Part shown: positions 1 to 7,556 of the stretch, one piece after another | How the letters are laid out: every line of letters begins with the position of its first letter | Numbering within the stretch: the first letter of the stretch is position 1 | Assembly (NCBI GenBank): GCA_966128725.1 | Contig: CBHYLN010000039.1 | Location: forward strand, 1-38,603 | Direction: 5' to 3' | DNA: 38,603 bases | Source: JAFDZV01 sp966128725 | GTDB lineage: Bacteria; Bacteroidota; Ignavibacteria; OLB7 | Position numbers and translations under genes: made by a program | The notes under the pieces: model-generated | Told to the model about the DNA's origin: nothing | The model's database searches: none | The model's input: only the letters and a program-made list of their open reading frames with translations

Positions 1-749
1 GTCTCACTCTTTGTCAACCTTGGGACAAGGGTCGCCACCAAACCCCCGCCCGGTTGCGTTGGGGGGGGGGGGCCGGGGGGGGGCCCACCATGGGGGGCCC
101 CCCGACCGGGTTCATTGCCGACATTGCCGGACATCCCATCGTGTGCGCCAATACCGGGTTCATTGCCGACATCGCCGGACACCCCAACGTGTGCGCCAAC
201 ACCGGGTTCATTGCCGACATCGCCGGACATCCCATCGTGTGCGCCCCTACCGGATTCGTTGCCGACATTGCCGGACACCCCAACGTGTGCGCCAACACCG
301 GGTTCATTGCCGACATTGCCGGACATCCCATCGTGTGCGTCAACACCGCCATCATCCGATGGGATCCCAACGTCACGGATATGCGGTGTGCAAACATCGG
401 GTGCCACGTAGGGGCAGACACATGGGTCTGCCCCTACGTGGCCGGCATCGTTGACATTTTCCGTAACGGCATCGTCGGGCGGAACGATCATCACGATGCC
501 GTGAAAATGATCCGGCATGACAATGTATTCATCCGTTCGCACGGTGGGGAATGTGTTGTGTAATTCCAACCACCAACGTTCCACCATGCGCCCGGCCGCG
601 CTGGCCTGTATGCTACCGGCAACCACCGCGCCGAACAGCCGTAAACGATCCTGCACGCATATGGTCACGAAATACGCACCCGGTCGCGTGTAATCGTACC
701 CGCGCAGGCGGATGGATCGTCGGTGACCTCTGGAACTGCCAGACACCAT
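1..749 (-). CDS. REP-associated tyrosine transposase (RAYT, Y1/IS200-like), 3' end outside window
   Basis: Reading minus from the ATG at 749, the protein opens with an RLRGYDYTRPGAYFVTICVQ stretch typical of RAYT/Y1 HUH transposases. MPDHFHGIVMI at about residues 78-88 supplies the HxH metal-binding pair. An AGGTATAT-type Shine-Dalgarno region (GGAGG, 760-756) precedes the start. Residues 135-214 are five 16-residue repeats encoded by 48-bp DNA repeats, followed by a Pro/Gly-rich stretch encoded by two long homopolymers. The frame stays open to base 1, so the catalytic Tyr region is not visible. RAYTs are single-copy enzymes that nick at REP hairpins, and a perfect hairpin lies inside this reading frame. 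The low-complexity insert between the HUH motif and the Tyr half is odd. The family call is firm; whether the gene is intact cannot be judged. Confidence 0.85.
   Translation of the reverse strand, partial: MVSGSSRGHRRSIRLRGYDYTRPGAYFVTICVQDRLRLFGAVVAGSIQASAAGRMVERWWLELHNTFPTVRTDEYIVMPDHFHGIVMIVPPDDAVTENVNDAGHVGADPCVCPYVAPDVCTPHIRDVGIPSDDGGVDAHDGMSGNVGNEPGVGAHVGVSGNVGNESGRGAHDGMSGDVGNEPGVGAHVGVSGDVGNEPGIGAHDGMSGNVGNEPGRGAPHGGPPPGPPPPTQPGGGLVATLVPRLTKSE
61..83. repeat. Long G homopolymers (12 and 9 bases) within the RAYT frame
   Basis: Twelve G (61-72), two C, then nine G (75-83). In the minus-strand transposase frame they encode a run of Pro with one Gly. Such tracts slip easily, in the cell or in sequencing, so the frame downstream of them is the least certain part of the RAYT gene. 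Confidence 0.85.
108..347. repeat. Five tandem 48-bp repeats inside the RAYT gene
   Basis: Units begin at 108, 156, 204, 252 and 300, each 48 bp. They alternate between two types: odd units carry CATCCCATCGTGTG and even units CACCCCAACGTGTG, giving a 96-bp higher-order period. Each unit encodes 16 residues of the minus-strand transposase (GAHDGMSGNVGNEPG-like), so copy number can change without breaking the frame. Confidence 0.95.
403..442. repeat. REP-like perfect palindrome inside the RAYT gene
   Basis: The 17-base arms at 403-419 and 426-442 are perfectly complementary (core CACGTAGGGGCAGAC), separated by a six-base loop. RAYT enzymes recognise REP hairpins, so this may be a REP copy lying inside the transposase frame, where it encodes a VGADPCVCPYV segment. 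No second copy was seen in this window. Confidence 0.85.
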
Positions 750-859
750 CATATACCTCCATCGATGGACTTCACCATTGTAGCATGGAGCGTTCCCATG
801 AGGAATGGTTCTTCAATGTCCGACGCCCGGGATATGGCCAGGTGCATGACGTTAGGCGT

Positions 860-1270
860 TTACGCCGCACCGCCGTCATCAAAGGCGAATCCGTCCCACT
901 CGCCGGACTTGTACGTCGCGGGATGCTCAAGGACATACTCCGTGCGCCGTACCCAACCCTGAACATCTCGCGGCGCATCGGGTACGACCATCCCGAGAAG
1001 TTCGCGGAGCCGCGGGATATCTGCCCGTCCACGCAGGGTACGTACGCAGTCGCCCGAAAGAACATACAGGCACAGCAAAAAGAATTTGCGGTTGGGGCAA
1101 TCCATATCCGACGCCAACTGCAGGATCAACGGCGCATTGGAGTACTCCGCAACACACAATTCCCAATCCTGCGGCATCTCGTCCGGATAGTCCGCATCGG
1201 GTGTGTACGCCCAGAGCAGCAGGTCCTCTGCCGTCGGGTTCATTGCATCGGAGAGTTCAGGGCATGGCAT
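860..1270 (-). CDS. Hypothetical protein (136 aa)
   Basis: A soluble, acidic 136-residue protein with no signal peptide or membrane segment and no family I recognise. The balanced composition, with many W, C, Y and acidic residues (DWELCVAEYSNAPLILQLA) and a helical-looking middle, argues for a real gene rather than a shadow. A second in-frame ATG nine codons in (1243) opens MNPTAEDLLLW and may be the true start; neither start has a strong ribosome binding site. It sits upstream of the RAYT gene on the same strand with a gap of about 110 bases. GCCTAAC follows the stop codon, but no attC partner was found. Confidence 0.6.
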   Translation of the reverse strand: MPCPELSDAMNPTAEDLLLWAYTPDADYPDEMPQDWELCVAEYSNAPLILQLASDMDCPNRKFFLLCLYVLSGDCVRTLRGRADIPRLRELLGMVVPDAPRDVQGWVRRTEYVLEHPATYKSGEWDGFAFDDGGAA

Positions 1271-1611
1271 ATGCGCGACGGTTCCCGTTCGTTCCCTAAC
1301 CGCATCGCCTGCCGTGCCAAGATCAGCATTGTGCCGCGGCGCGGGCAGGCATCACAAATTCGCGGCAATATAGTGTTTCATGGAAGGGCGTTGGCGAGTG
1401 TGCCTAGCGGTCCTGATGCATGCACGCAGGTCTGCTGCTGCGTTGTAATAATCATACGGGGCCGGACAATGGCGGCACACAGACCGCCATCGCCGACCCC
1501 GCATCAAGCGTTCGCTAAAGCCAAGGGAACCGGCACGGCCGGAACCACCGGCGTGGCCCCACCAACCGGTCACGCTTCAACGTTCGCATTGTTCAGGCAA
1601 CCAAAGGCCGG

Positions 1612-2130
1612 TTACCCCTGCCCCTCTTGCTCGCGTACCAAGCGGTCGATTTCATCCGCATGGCCCATCTCGAATTGCTTCACCGGCGCCGCAGCAGCAG
1701 CGTTCACGGCGTCGACCGCAACCTGTGCCTGCTGTACATCGGCGTCGCCGATCTGCCCCTGCGCCGCGAAGTCCTGCAGCGCCTTCACATAGATGTAGCC
1801 GCAACGATGCAGGCTCGGGTTGAACAGCTTCACGCATGTGTGCGATTCGCAACATGCGGTGACGATGGCCGCATCGGTGAAGTGGTTGGCCCGATACACC
1901 AGCCCGGGCTGTACAACCACATACCCCCACACTGCCTTGATGTAGTAGCATCCCGGCGGAACGTCCACCGACAAGTGTCCGCAGAGCGCGGGCATCACGA
2001 CGTAACGCTTGCCACACCACTCCAACACGGTGCCGTCGCAATTGTAGATCGTTACGTACCACGTCCGATTATCAACACCACAGGGGTCATCGATCCCGGA
2101 AACCCAGATATTCAATGTTGCCAAACCCAT
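1612..2130 (-). CDS. Hypothetical cysteine-rich protein (172 aa)
   Basis: The ATG at 2130 is preceded by AGGAGATTCCCGTT, a good ribosome binding site. The first two thirds is beta-rich with many Cys (CGVDN, YNCDG, EWCGK, ALCGH, PPGCYYIKAVWGYVVV, TACCESHTC, HRCGYIYV). The C-terminal 60 residues are Ala/Gln/Asp-rich and helical, ending in charged residues. The central pattern (a polar strand, then VPPGCYYIKA) resembles small carboxypeptidase-regulatory or beta-sandwich domains, but that is only a resemblance. There is no signal peptide. Function is unknown. The region upstream (2131-2661) contains no convincing gene. Confidence 0.7.
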   Translation of the reverse strand: MGLATLNIWVSGIDDPCGVDNRTWYVTIYNCDGTVLEWCGKRYVVMPALCGHLSVDVPPGCYYIKAVWGYVVVQPGLVYRANHFTDAAIVTACCESHTCVKLFNPSLHRCGYIYVKALQDFAAQGQIGDADVQQAQVAVDAVNAAAAAPVKQFEMGHADEIDRLVREQEGQG

Positions 2131-2661
2131 AACGGGAATCTCCTCTGGCAGGCCAAACAGCCGTGCCGTTTTTTGATGGTTACTACAGATTTCGTTTTGG
2201 GGGGGTGTGCCACATTGGTGGTAGTGCAGGACGGCATTGCCTCCTTTTTCCCGACATACGCGGACTGCCCGTATTCATGCCCCAGAGCAGCCGCCAGTGG
2301 CCCGGCCGTGCCCCGACGTTAACGCAACAACATGCCGATGGCCTGGCCACAGCCTGAGCCCAACAAGAACACGATGCCCGCCATTTACTGCTGGACGATT
2401 AATCCGGAACTGGTTGTGAATGTGAATCGCGGTGGTACGTACACTGAATCCGCCAAATGAAACGTGCCCCAATCTACACGCATCCTACGGCTCCTGGAAG
2501 TACATCATGATGCACCCCCCTTCAGGGGTACCTACTTGGAGGAGGCGGACGTATCGATAATAGCCCACATGTAACCGCAGGCCATGTGCGGATCGTGAGA
2601 TGCGGGGAATGGGGCCTGTACTTCTATGCTGGAACAACTTTGCCGACCTGTTATCCCCGCA
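2131..2661. other. Region without a convincing gene
   Basis: About 530 bases with only short, compositionally poor open frames on both strands. A startless minus-strand frame at about 2532-2652 ends in HMACGYMWAIIDTSASSK and faintly recalls the HRCGYIYVKAL part of the neighbouring 1612-2130 protein. It could be a decayed duplicate tail, but the match is too short to assert. Confidence 0.4.
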
Positions 2662-2967
2662 TCACCGTTCTATGATTTCGCCGAAGATTTCCTCCACGTT
2701 CCCAATCACCTCGCAATCGCAAAAGCCGCCATGCTCGCGCAGCCACGGAACAACTCGCTCGGGACCCACCCCCCGTTGCCGCAGAAACACCAGGGTTTCA
2801 CGCAACGTGTGATCGCATGGGGGCGCATCCTCACGATCAAGGAAATCGAACAACGCCCGTAGATCGGCTTGCGTCATTGGGATGCTGCCAAGCAAATGCT
2901 CGGTCTCTTGCCGTTTCCAGGAGTTGCGGAGATCCCGGTTGTTGTTGCGCGTGTCGTACGGGCACAT
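2662..2967 (-). CDS. DUF2695 domain protein
   Basis: The C-terminal half carries the DUF2695 signature: CDHTLRETLVFLRQRG, then VVPWLREHGGFCDCEVIGNV. This small domain of unknown function has conserved Cys/His residues (CDHT and CDCE) that could bind a metal. About 45 charged residues precede it, as is usual in the family. The ATG at 2967 is chosen; a TTG four codons upstream (2979) also reads in frame, and neither has a clear ribosome binding site. The protein is soluble, with no signal peptide. Family identification is good; function unknown. Confidence 0.8.
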   Translation of the reverse strand: MCPYDTRNNNRDLRNSWKRQETEHLLGSIPMTQADLRALFDFLDREDAPPCDHTLRETLVFLRQRGVGPERVVPWLREHGGFCDCEVIGNVEEIFGEIIER

Positions 2968-3135
2968 GGCGTAATACAATGCTGGTACCGATGGCGTGCA
3001 GTGGCGCGCAGTTTGACTCCGCGATCCCTGGCCGCTACATGGCGCCTGACTACGATGCTGGTTCTACGTTCGGAACAACATACACATGGTGAGATTCACG
3101 CGCCAACAGGACGAGCGCCAACCTGGATTCGAGAA

Positions 3136-3945
3136 TTACTTCGCGCCGGGCTCCGCCCCATGCCGCAACCGAATTGCCTGAGCCGCCAGTTGCGCCGATA
3201 AGCGTACGTTCTGCTTCCGCGATTTGGTATTAGGCTCGATCACAGGAAGGGCGCGCGAAGTACCAATCTGGTTCAGCAATGCATGACAGTATGTTTGGTC
3301 AAACGGATCATCCGTGTTAGCAAGATGTCCAAGAACATAGCGCTCGGCGGCTTCCCCGTGCGCGTTCTGAAACGCATTGATTGCCGCATGGCGGACCAGC
3401 CATCGCCGATCATGAAGCCAGGGCTCGATAGCCCCGTATTCAAAGTCCACAGGCTTCGGGATCTCACCGATGCTATCAAGGATCCTTGCCAGATTGTATT
3501 TGTTATGCTCGAACGCCAGGCACTTCAACAACGCCGTGGCGCAATTGGCATCACGTAGGTTCACGCCAATCTTTCCGATGGTGAAATAGCAATTTTGTCG
3601 CTGCGTGTGCGGCAACGTTCCACCTGCGGCTGCCAGCAATTCCGGAACCATGGAGATATCCGCGAGGGTCTCGGCTTCGCGCATTGCCGCCCAGGAAACC
3701 GATTCGAAGGACGATGTGCCCGACGAACGAGGCGTCACTTCGGACATGCGTTCAATCAGATCAATGAGATAAGGGCCCAATGGCTTATGGTTATCAAACA
3801 CGAAAGTTCCCGGGAATGCCTGCACATCCAAAGCAGGTCGACGCAAGAAGCCCGCAGCATCATGGCTTGCCGTACGCATGCTACGTTTCAGCACATTGAC
3901 CAATTCCGAACAGACGACAAAGCGCACATCGGTGCGGCCACGCAA
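3136..3945 (-). CDS. HEAT-repeat-like hypothetical protein
   Basis: About 269 residues, alpha-helical throughout. The second half has HEAT-like helical pairs: DANCATALLKCLAFEHNKYN, then IEPWLHDRRWLVRHAAINAF, then AERYVLGHLANTDDPFDQTY, with the R-W-L-V-R-H-A-A pattern seen in HEAT or lyase-type repeats. These repeats normally form protein-interaction solenoids; no catalytic motif is evident. The given start is a TTG at 3945, 15 bases after the stop of the preceding gene. It lacks a good ribosome binding site and the open frame continues a few codons upstream, so the N-terminus is uncertain. Probably co-transcribed with 3960-4355. Confidence 0.65.
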   Translation of the reverse strand: MRGRTDVRFVVCSELVNVLKRSMRTASHDAAGFLRRPALDVQAFPGTFVFDNHKPLGPYLIDLIERMSEVTPRSSGTSSFESVSWAAMREAETLADISMVPELLAAAGGTLPHTQRQNCYFTIGKIGVNLRDANCATALLKCLAFEHNKYNLARILDSIGEIPKPVDFEYGAIEPWLHDRRWLVRHAAINAFQNAHGEAAERYVLGHLANTDDPFDQTYCHALLNQIGTSRALPVIEPNTKSRKQNVRLSAQLAAQAIRLRHGAEPGAK

Positions 3946-3959
3946 ATCGAAGTGTCGGC

Positions 3960-4355
3960 TCAGGGCCTACCATACAGCATTTCAGGCTTCCGAAGCATCA
4001 GCCCATCGATCACAAACCTGAGCATGCGGCAATCGTGCTCGCGAAGCGCCGCATCGTAGGCCTCCGGATCGCGCATCACCCACGACTCAACAACTGCCAT
4101 GCCGGTATCGATGTCTTGGAACCGAAGACTGTAGCACCACAGCCCTGTCCAGCTTCGATGCGCATGCAGCCAACCGTCTTCGTAGAACACGAACCACCTG
4201 TCATCCATGCCACCAGGAATCAACCCGCACCTGATGCGCGAGAACTCCTCGGCTGTGTACACCGCCTGGAACCCCGGCGAGGCGAGCGTCACCGGCATGG
4301 GCTGGGTCATCCATGATTCGCGTGTCGCGATATGTGGCTGAGAGGATGTTGACAT
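3960..4355 (-). CDS. Hypothetical protein (131 aa)
   Basis: The ATG at 4355 (MSTSSQPHIATRESW) follows GGAGATCCAAGCC and is preferred to an upstream in-frame ATG at 4433. The centre reads RWFVFYEDGWLHAHRSWTGL, a segment I recall from a group of small uncharacterised bacterial proteins. The C-terminal half is helical and ends KPEMLYGRP. No signal peptide or membrane segment. It lies 14 bases before the HEAT-like gene on the same strand, so the two are probably one transcript. Function unknown. Confidence 0.7.
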   Translation of the reverse strand: MSTSSQPHIATRESWMTQPMPVTLASPGFQAVYTAEEFSRIRCGLIPGGMDDRWFVFYEDGWLHAHRSWTGLWCYSLRFQDIDTGMAVVESWVMRDPEAYDAALREHDCRMLRFVIDGLMLRKPEMLYGRP

Positions 4356-4433
4356 GGCTTGGATCTCCGTAAGGGGTTCCGTTGGGCTGGGTGTCTGCTG
4401 CGTTAAAAGATATCTCTTGCTTACACCACCCAC

Positions 4434-4976
4434 TCACCCATCGTCGCGTTGGTACAGATACAGCGTGGCATGGCTGGCCACGCGCAGCCTGGGGCCGGCA
4501 AATCCGCGATGGCGCAGCTCGGCGGAGAGATAGGCCATGAGGCCGGCGTGAGATACCACGAGAACATCGCAGGCGACGGCCTCAAGATAATCGGCGGCTT
4601 CCGTCACACGACGCCGAAAGGCGTCCCGTGCCTCGCGCTGCGAGCGGTGGCCGGTCGCCCAGGCGAGACGCAGTGCCCACCGCCAGGCCCACATGGGCAG
4701 GCGCAACCGGCCGGTACGGAACTGCGCGAACTCGGCCTCGCGCAACAGCGGCAGTTGCTCAACAGGACCGGCAAACACAGCCCTGGCAGTAACAACGGCA
4801 CGCTCCAGATCGCTGGCGATACAGCGTCCCCATTGAATTGTGCCCGCATCAGCCGGGCCAACGATGGCGGGCGAAGCGTCGTAGCGTTCGCGCCAGGCGT
4901 GCAGCTCGGCGGCGGTGTTCCAGCCACGCGGGAACTGCTGCTCCACGGGGAAATGGCGTACAAGACCGATGCGCAT
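4434..4976 (-). CDS. Histidine phosphatase family protein
   Basis: 180 residues from the ATG at 4976. The N-terminal MRIGLVRHFPV is the RHG-type motif, with the catalytic His at residue 8 and Phe in place of the usual Gly. The second catalytic His lies in DVLVVSHAGLMAYL at about residue 143. CIASDLERAVVTARAVF in between matches the S-D-L-x-R-A-x-x-T-A phosphate-binding segment of phosphoglycerate-mutase-like enzymes. These act on diverse phosphomonoesters in the cytosol; the substrate cannot be read from sequence. A longer frame upstream to 5066 exists but lacks homologous features. Confidence 0.88.
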   Translation of the reverse strand: MRIGLVRHFPVEQQFPRGWNTAAELHAWRERYDASPAIVGPADAGTIQWGRCIASDLERAVVTARAVFAGPVEQLPLLREAEFAQFRTGRLRLPMWAWRWALRLAWATGHRSQREARDAFRRRVTEAADYLEAVACDVLVVSHAGLMAYLSAELRHRGFAGPRLRVASHATLYLYQRDDG

Positions 4977-5109
4977 AGGGCGATGGCCGGGCGTGTGTAT
5001 CCGGGTTACGTGTACAAGCGTTGAATATTCCACACAGGCCAGGGCGGCCGCGCGGCAATATGGCACGCCGGGCCGGGACGGTCAACATGTGGCGCCGGCG
5101 CCGTAACCA

Positions 5110-5802
5110 CTACGGTGTTGTGCCGAACAGCGCGCCAACGCCGAAGGTAAGCCCCATGGCAAGCGCACCCCAGAACGTGACGCGTGCAACGGAGGTCCCC
5201 ACGGGCGAGCCACCGGCGCGCGCGGCCAGCGCACCCAGCAACCCGAGAAACAACAAGGAAGCACCCGAGACGCCCCACACCAGCCAGGCAGCGGGCAAAA
5301 CCAGCACCAGCAGAAGCGGCATGGCGGCACCCACGGCAAATGTGCTGGCCGATGCAAGCGCGGCCTGCACGGGCCGTGCGCTGAGCGCCTCGGAGATGCC
5401 CAGCTCATCGCGCGCATGTGCGCCCAGCGCATCCTTTGCCATCAACTGGTCCGCAACCTGCGCGGCCAGCTCCGGCGTCAGCCCGCGCGCAACGTAGATG
5501 GCCGCCAGCTCGGCGCGTTCGCGCGGGTTATCGGTGGCCAGCTCCTCGCGCTCGCGATCCAGATCGGCGCGTTCGGTGTCGGCCTGCGAACTCACCGACA
5601 CGTATTCGCCGGCCGCCATGGACATTGCCCCCGCCACAAGGCCGGCAACGCCGGCAACCAGAATGCCGCCCCGGCCCGCGTTGGCCGCCGCAACGCCCAC
5701 AATCAGGCTTGCGGTGGAGACGATGCCATCGTTGGCGCCAAGCACGGCGGCGCGCAGCCATCCGATGCGGTGGGTGCGATGCCGTTCGGTATGCTTGATC
5801 AT
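5110..5802 (-). CDS. VIT1/CCC1 family membrane transporter
   Basis: 230 residues from the ATG at 5802, preceded by GGGAGTATTC. Characteristic VIT-family motifs appear in order: LRAAVLGANDGIVSTASLIV, then GAMSMAAGEYVSVSSQADTE, a charged cytosolic stretch (residues about 80-140) rich in Glu/Arg, then three C-terminal membrane helices. Five transmembrane segments in total. Family members export Fe2+ or Mn2+ from the cytosol (into vacuoles in eukaryotes, out of the cell in bacteria). The cytosolic loop is the metal-binding domain in characterised members. No fused ferritin-like domain is present. Confidence 0.92.
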   Translation of the reverse strand: MIKHTERHRTHRIGWLRAAVLGANDGIVSTASLIVGVAAANAGRGGILVAGVAGLVAGAMSMAAGEYVSVSSQADTERADLDREREELATDNPRERAELAAIYVARGLTPELAAQVADQLMAKDALGAHARDELGISEALSARPVQAALASASTFAVGAAMPLLLVLVLPAAWLVWGVSGASLLFLGLLGALAARAGGSPVGTSVARVTFWGALAMGLTFGVGALFGTTP

Positions 5803-6137
5803 GAATACTCCCAGGGAATTGCTGTTAAAGGGATGCGCGCGGAACGTTGCCAACGTTGCCGTGGAACGCCAGGCAAACACGGGCATGAACAACCGATGCA
5901 CGGTTGGCCTCCGCGGCCAGAACCACCCACGGCTCACGGCCCGCAACGTGGGCATATTTCGCCGGCAATACAACAAAGGCAACGATTGCCCTATGCCGCG
6001 CGCATCAATGTCCACTTCCTGGCCACGGCCGGCTCTTATACGTATCGGCCAACGCATGTCCAACCCGCTCGGGGCTCGCGCAGCCGCCATCCGGCGCACA
6101 CATGATTCCATCACTTTATCTCCAAGGAGAGACGCCA
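5803..6137. other. Intergenic region between divergent genes
   Basis: 335 bases between the divergent VIT gene and the secreted-protein gene at 6138. No convincing gene. Both promoters must lie here, but I could not pick reliable promoter boxes. Confidence 0.5.
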
Positions 6138-6545
6138 ATGGCAAACTTGATCGAACACGCGCAACGCCTTGCACTGATCGGGGTGTTCGCAATCCTGCTT
6201 GGCACTGTGCTGGCCATGCCCAACACGGCCGCGGCACAATGCTGCCCAACGTATCACGTGGTAGCCAACAACAGCCTGGCAAGCAGTTGCTTCCCGCTGG
6301 TGGTTGACACGTTCTGGTCAACGGGATTGACGGGAACATCCACGCAGACCTCGCCGGGTACGGTGGGGGTAACGGTGGCGGTGGCAGGCAATTGCTGGGG
6401 AACGCTGACGGCGGTACGCATCAACGGCACGCTGTTGTTCGCGCCGTTCAACGGGGCGGCGGTAAACCTGGGCAACGGATGCGTGATACACGTGTCCACG
6501 GCGGTGAACGAGGAGGACGGCTGCACGGTGATCACCATTTCCTGA
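6138..6545 (+). CDS. Secreted cysteine-containing hypothetical protein
   Basis: AAGGAGAGACGCCA precedes the ATG. Residues 1-33 form a signal peptide (hydrophobic LALIGVFAILLGTVLA, cleavage near NTAAAQ). The mature part of about 100 residues is beta-rich, with six Cys (CCPTYH, SSCF, GNCWG, NGCV, DGCT) that could form disulfides in the periplasm or outside the cell. No known domain recognised. No T9SS sorting domain or lipobox. It is convergent with the protease gene at 6677, with a perfect hairpin between them. Confidence 0.75.
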   Translation: MANLIEHAQRLALIGVFAILLGTVLAMPNTAAAQCCPTYHVVANNSLASSCFPLVVDTFWSTGLTGTSTQTSPGTVGVTVAVAGNCWGTLTAVRINGTLLFAPFNGAAVNLGNGCVIHVSTAVNEEDGCTVITIS

Positions 6546-6600
6546 GCTGCTCGCAGGCCCGGCCCCAACGCATCCGGGCACACGGCATCGTAACCAATAC

Positions 6601-6632
6601 GCCGGGCTGTATATCGTGATATACAGCCCGGC
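6601..6632. terminator. Perfect 15-bp hairpin between convergent genes
   Basis: The arms 6601-6615 (GCCGGGCTGTATATC) and 6618-6632 are exact inverse complements with a 2-base gap. The hairpin is centred between the convergent genes 6138-6545 and 6677-7120, as expected for a bidirectional terminator. No T tract follows on either side, so termination by this element is an inference. Confidence 0.6.
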
Positions 6633-6676
6633 GCTGTTCATGGGCCGGCAACGCAACAACCCGACCGCGGCGCGGT

Positions 6677-7120
6677 TCAGGCCTTGGGGGGCGGGGTCTG
6701 GGACATGATGATGCAGCGGCGGCTGTAATCGATGATGGCGTTGCGATCCATCAGAATATCCGCGCCGATCACACCAGCAATGGGTTTGACCCGCACGGAA
6801 ACAAGGCTGGCGTTTACATGCGAGAGATCGATGGCGTGCAGACGGACGGAGGATAGATCCATCCCTGCCAGCGACAGGTCGTGTTTGCCGATGCTGGTCA
6901 ACTGCATCGTGGATGACCCCACCCCGCCGCCACGGCGCGACCGCCGGGCCAGCGTAAGGCCGTAGTGCTCAAGCATGGCCTGATCGATACAGGTGCCGCC
7001 GGCGCCGGTATCCACAACCAGCCGCGCGTCCTTGCCGGCGATGCGCGCCACCACGGTGATGTGGCCGCTTTTCTCAACGTGGAATGGAATCAACACATGG
7101 TTCGCAAGGCGTTCCGGCAT
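6677..7120 (-). CDS. Retropepsin-like aspartic protease domain protein
   Basis: 147 residues from the ATG at 7120. RLVVDTGAGGTCID at about residues 32-45 carries the DTGA/S active-site triad of retroviral-type aspartic proteases. The matching PIAGVIGADILMDRNAIID near residues 113-131 is the usual hydrophobic-hydrophobic-Gly partner and final strand (GxDxLxxxxaxID) of clan AA bacterial proteases. A single DTG means the active enzyme would be a homodimer. No signal peptide or membrane anchor is seen with this start, so a cytosolic location is likely. Substrate unknown. Confidence 0.85.
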   Translation of the reverse strand: MPERLANHVLIPFHVEKSGHITVVARIAGKDARLVVDTGAGGTCIDQAMLEHYGLTLARRSRRGGGVGSSTMQLTSIGKHDLSLAGMDLSSVRLHAIDLSHVNASLVSVRVKPIAGVIGADILMDRNAIIDYSRRCIIMSQTPPPKA

Positions 7121-7556
7121 CGAGGTTTCGGTTGATTGGTCTGGATTGGTCCGGTACAGGGCGCAACACGCGCACCGGGAAACGACGTATGGCCTGCGGT
7201 AAAGTTGCGGATGCGCGGGGTAATCCATACGGGACGCGCATGCGGATTGGATAAAAAGCTTGCTGACTGGAGCGCACATGTCGGCACAGGCAGTGAGATC
7301 GGCGTCGGTGGACGGCATGCCCCCCTACCACACATCAATGGCGGGGCTACCGCTGGCGGAGACGCCGCTGACGGAGATGCCGATAGTGGTTTTGCCGTCA
7401 CGGGTACACATTCATGTACTCGCCACCGCCGATGGGCAACGATAGATTTATGTGTGGCGAGCAAGCACAACCTTGTGCTCGCCCCTGATTCCGACGGAGA
7501 TAACCGGCTACCCCCAATCAACTATTACTTCCATGATTCATGCCTGGAGATGTACT
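7121..7556. other. Intergenic region between divergent genes
   Basis: About 435 bases separating the protease gene (minus) from the T9SS-type cargo gene (plus). A short plus-strand frame near 7278-7445 lacks a ribosome binding site and protein-like composition. No promoter could be assigned with confidence. Confidence 0.4.

Noticed and set aside
108..347. CRISPR array
   Set aside because: The 48-bp units are contiguous with no spacers, and they encode a periodic peptide in a transposase frame.
551..1792. Plus-strand frame of over 400 codons
   Set aside because: It overlaps the RAYT start and the hypothetical gene at 860-1270, lacks a ribosome binding site, and is Arg/Pro/Cys-rich without any motif.
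2532..2652. Decayed duplicate of the 1612-2130 gene
   Set aside because: The startless minus-strand frame shares only a CGY-type motif with it, too short to separate from chance.
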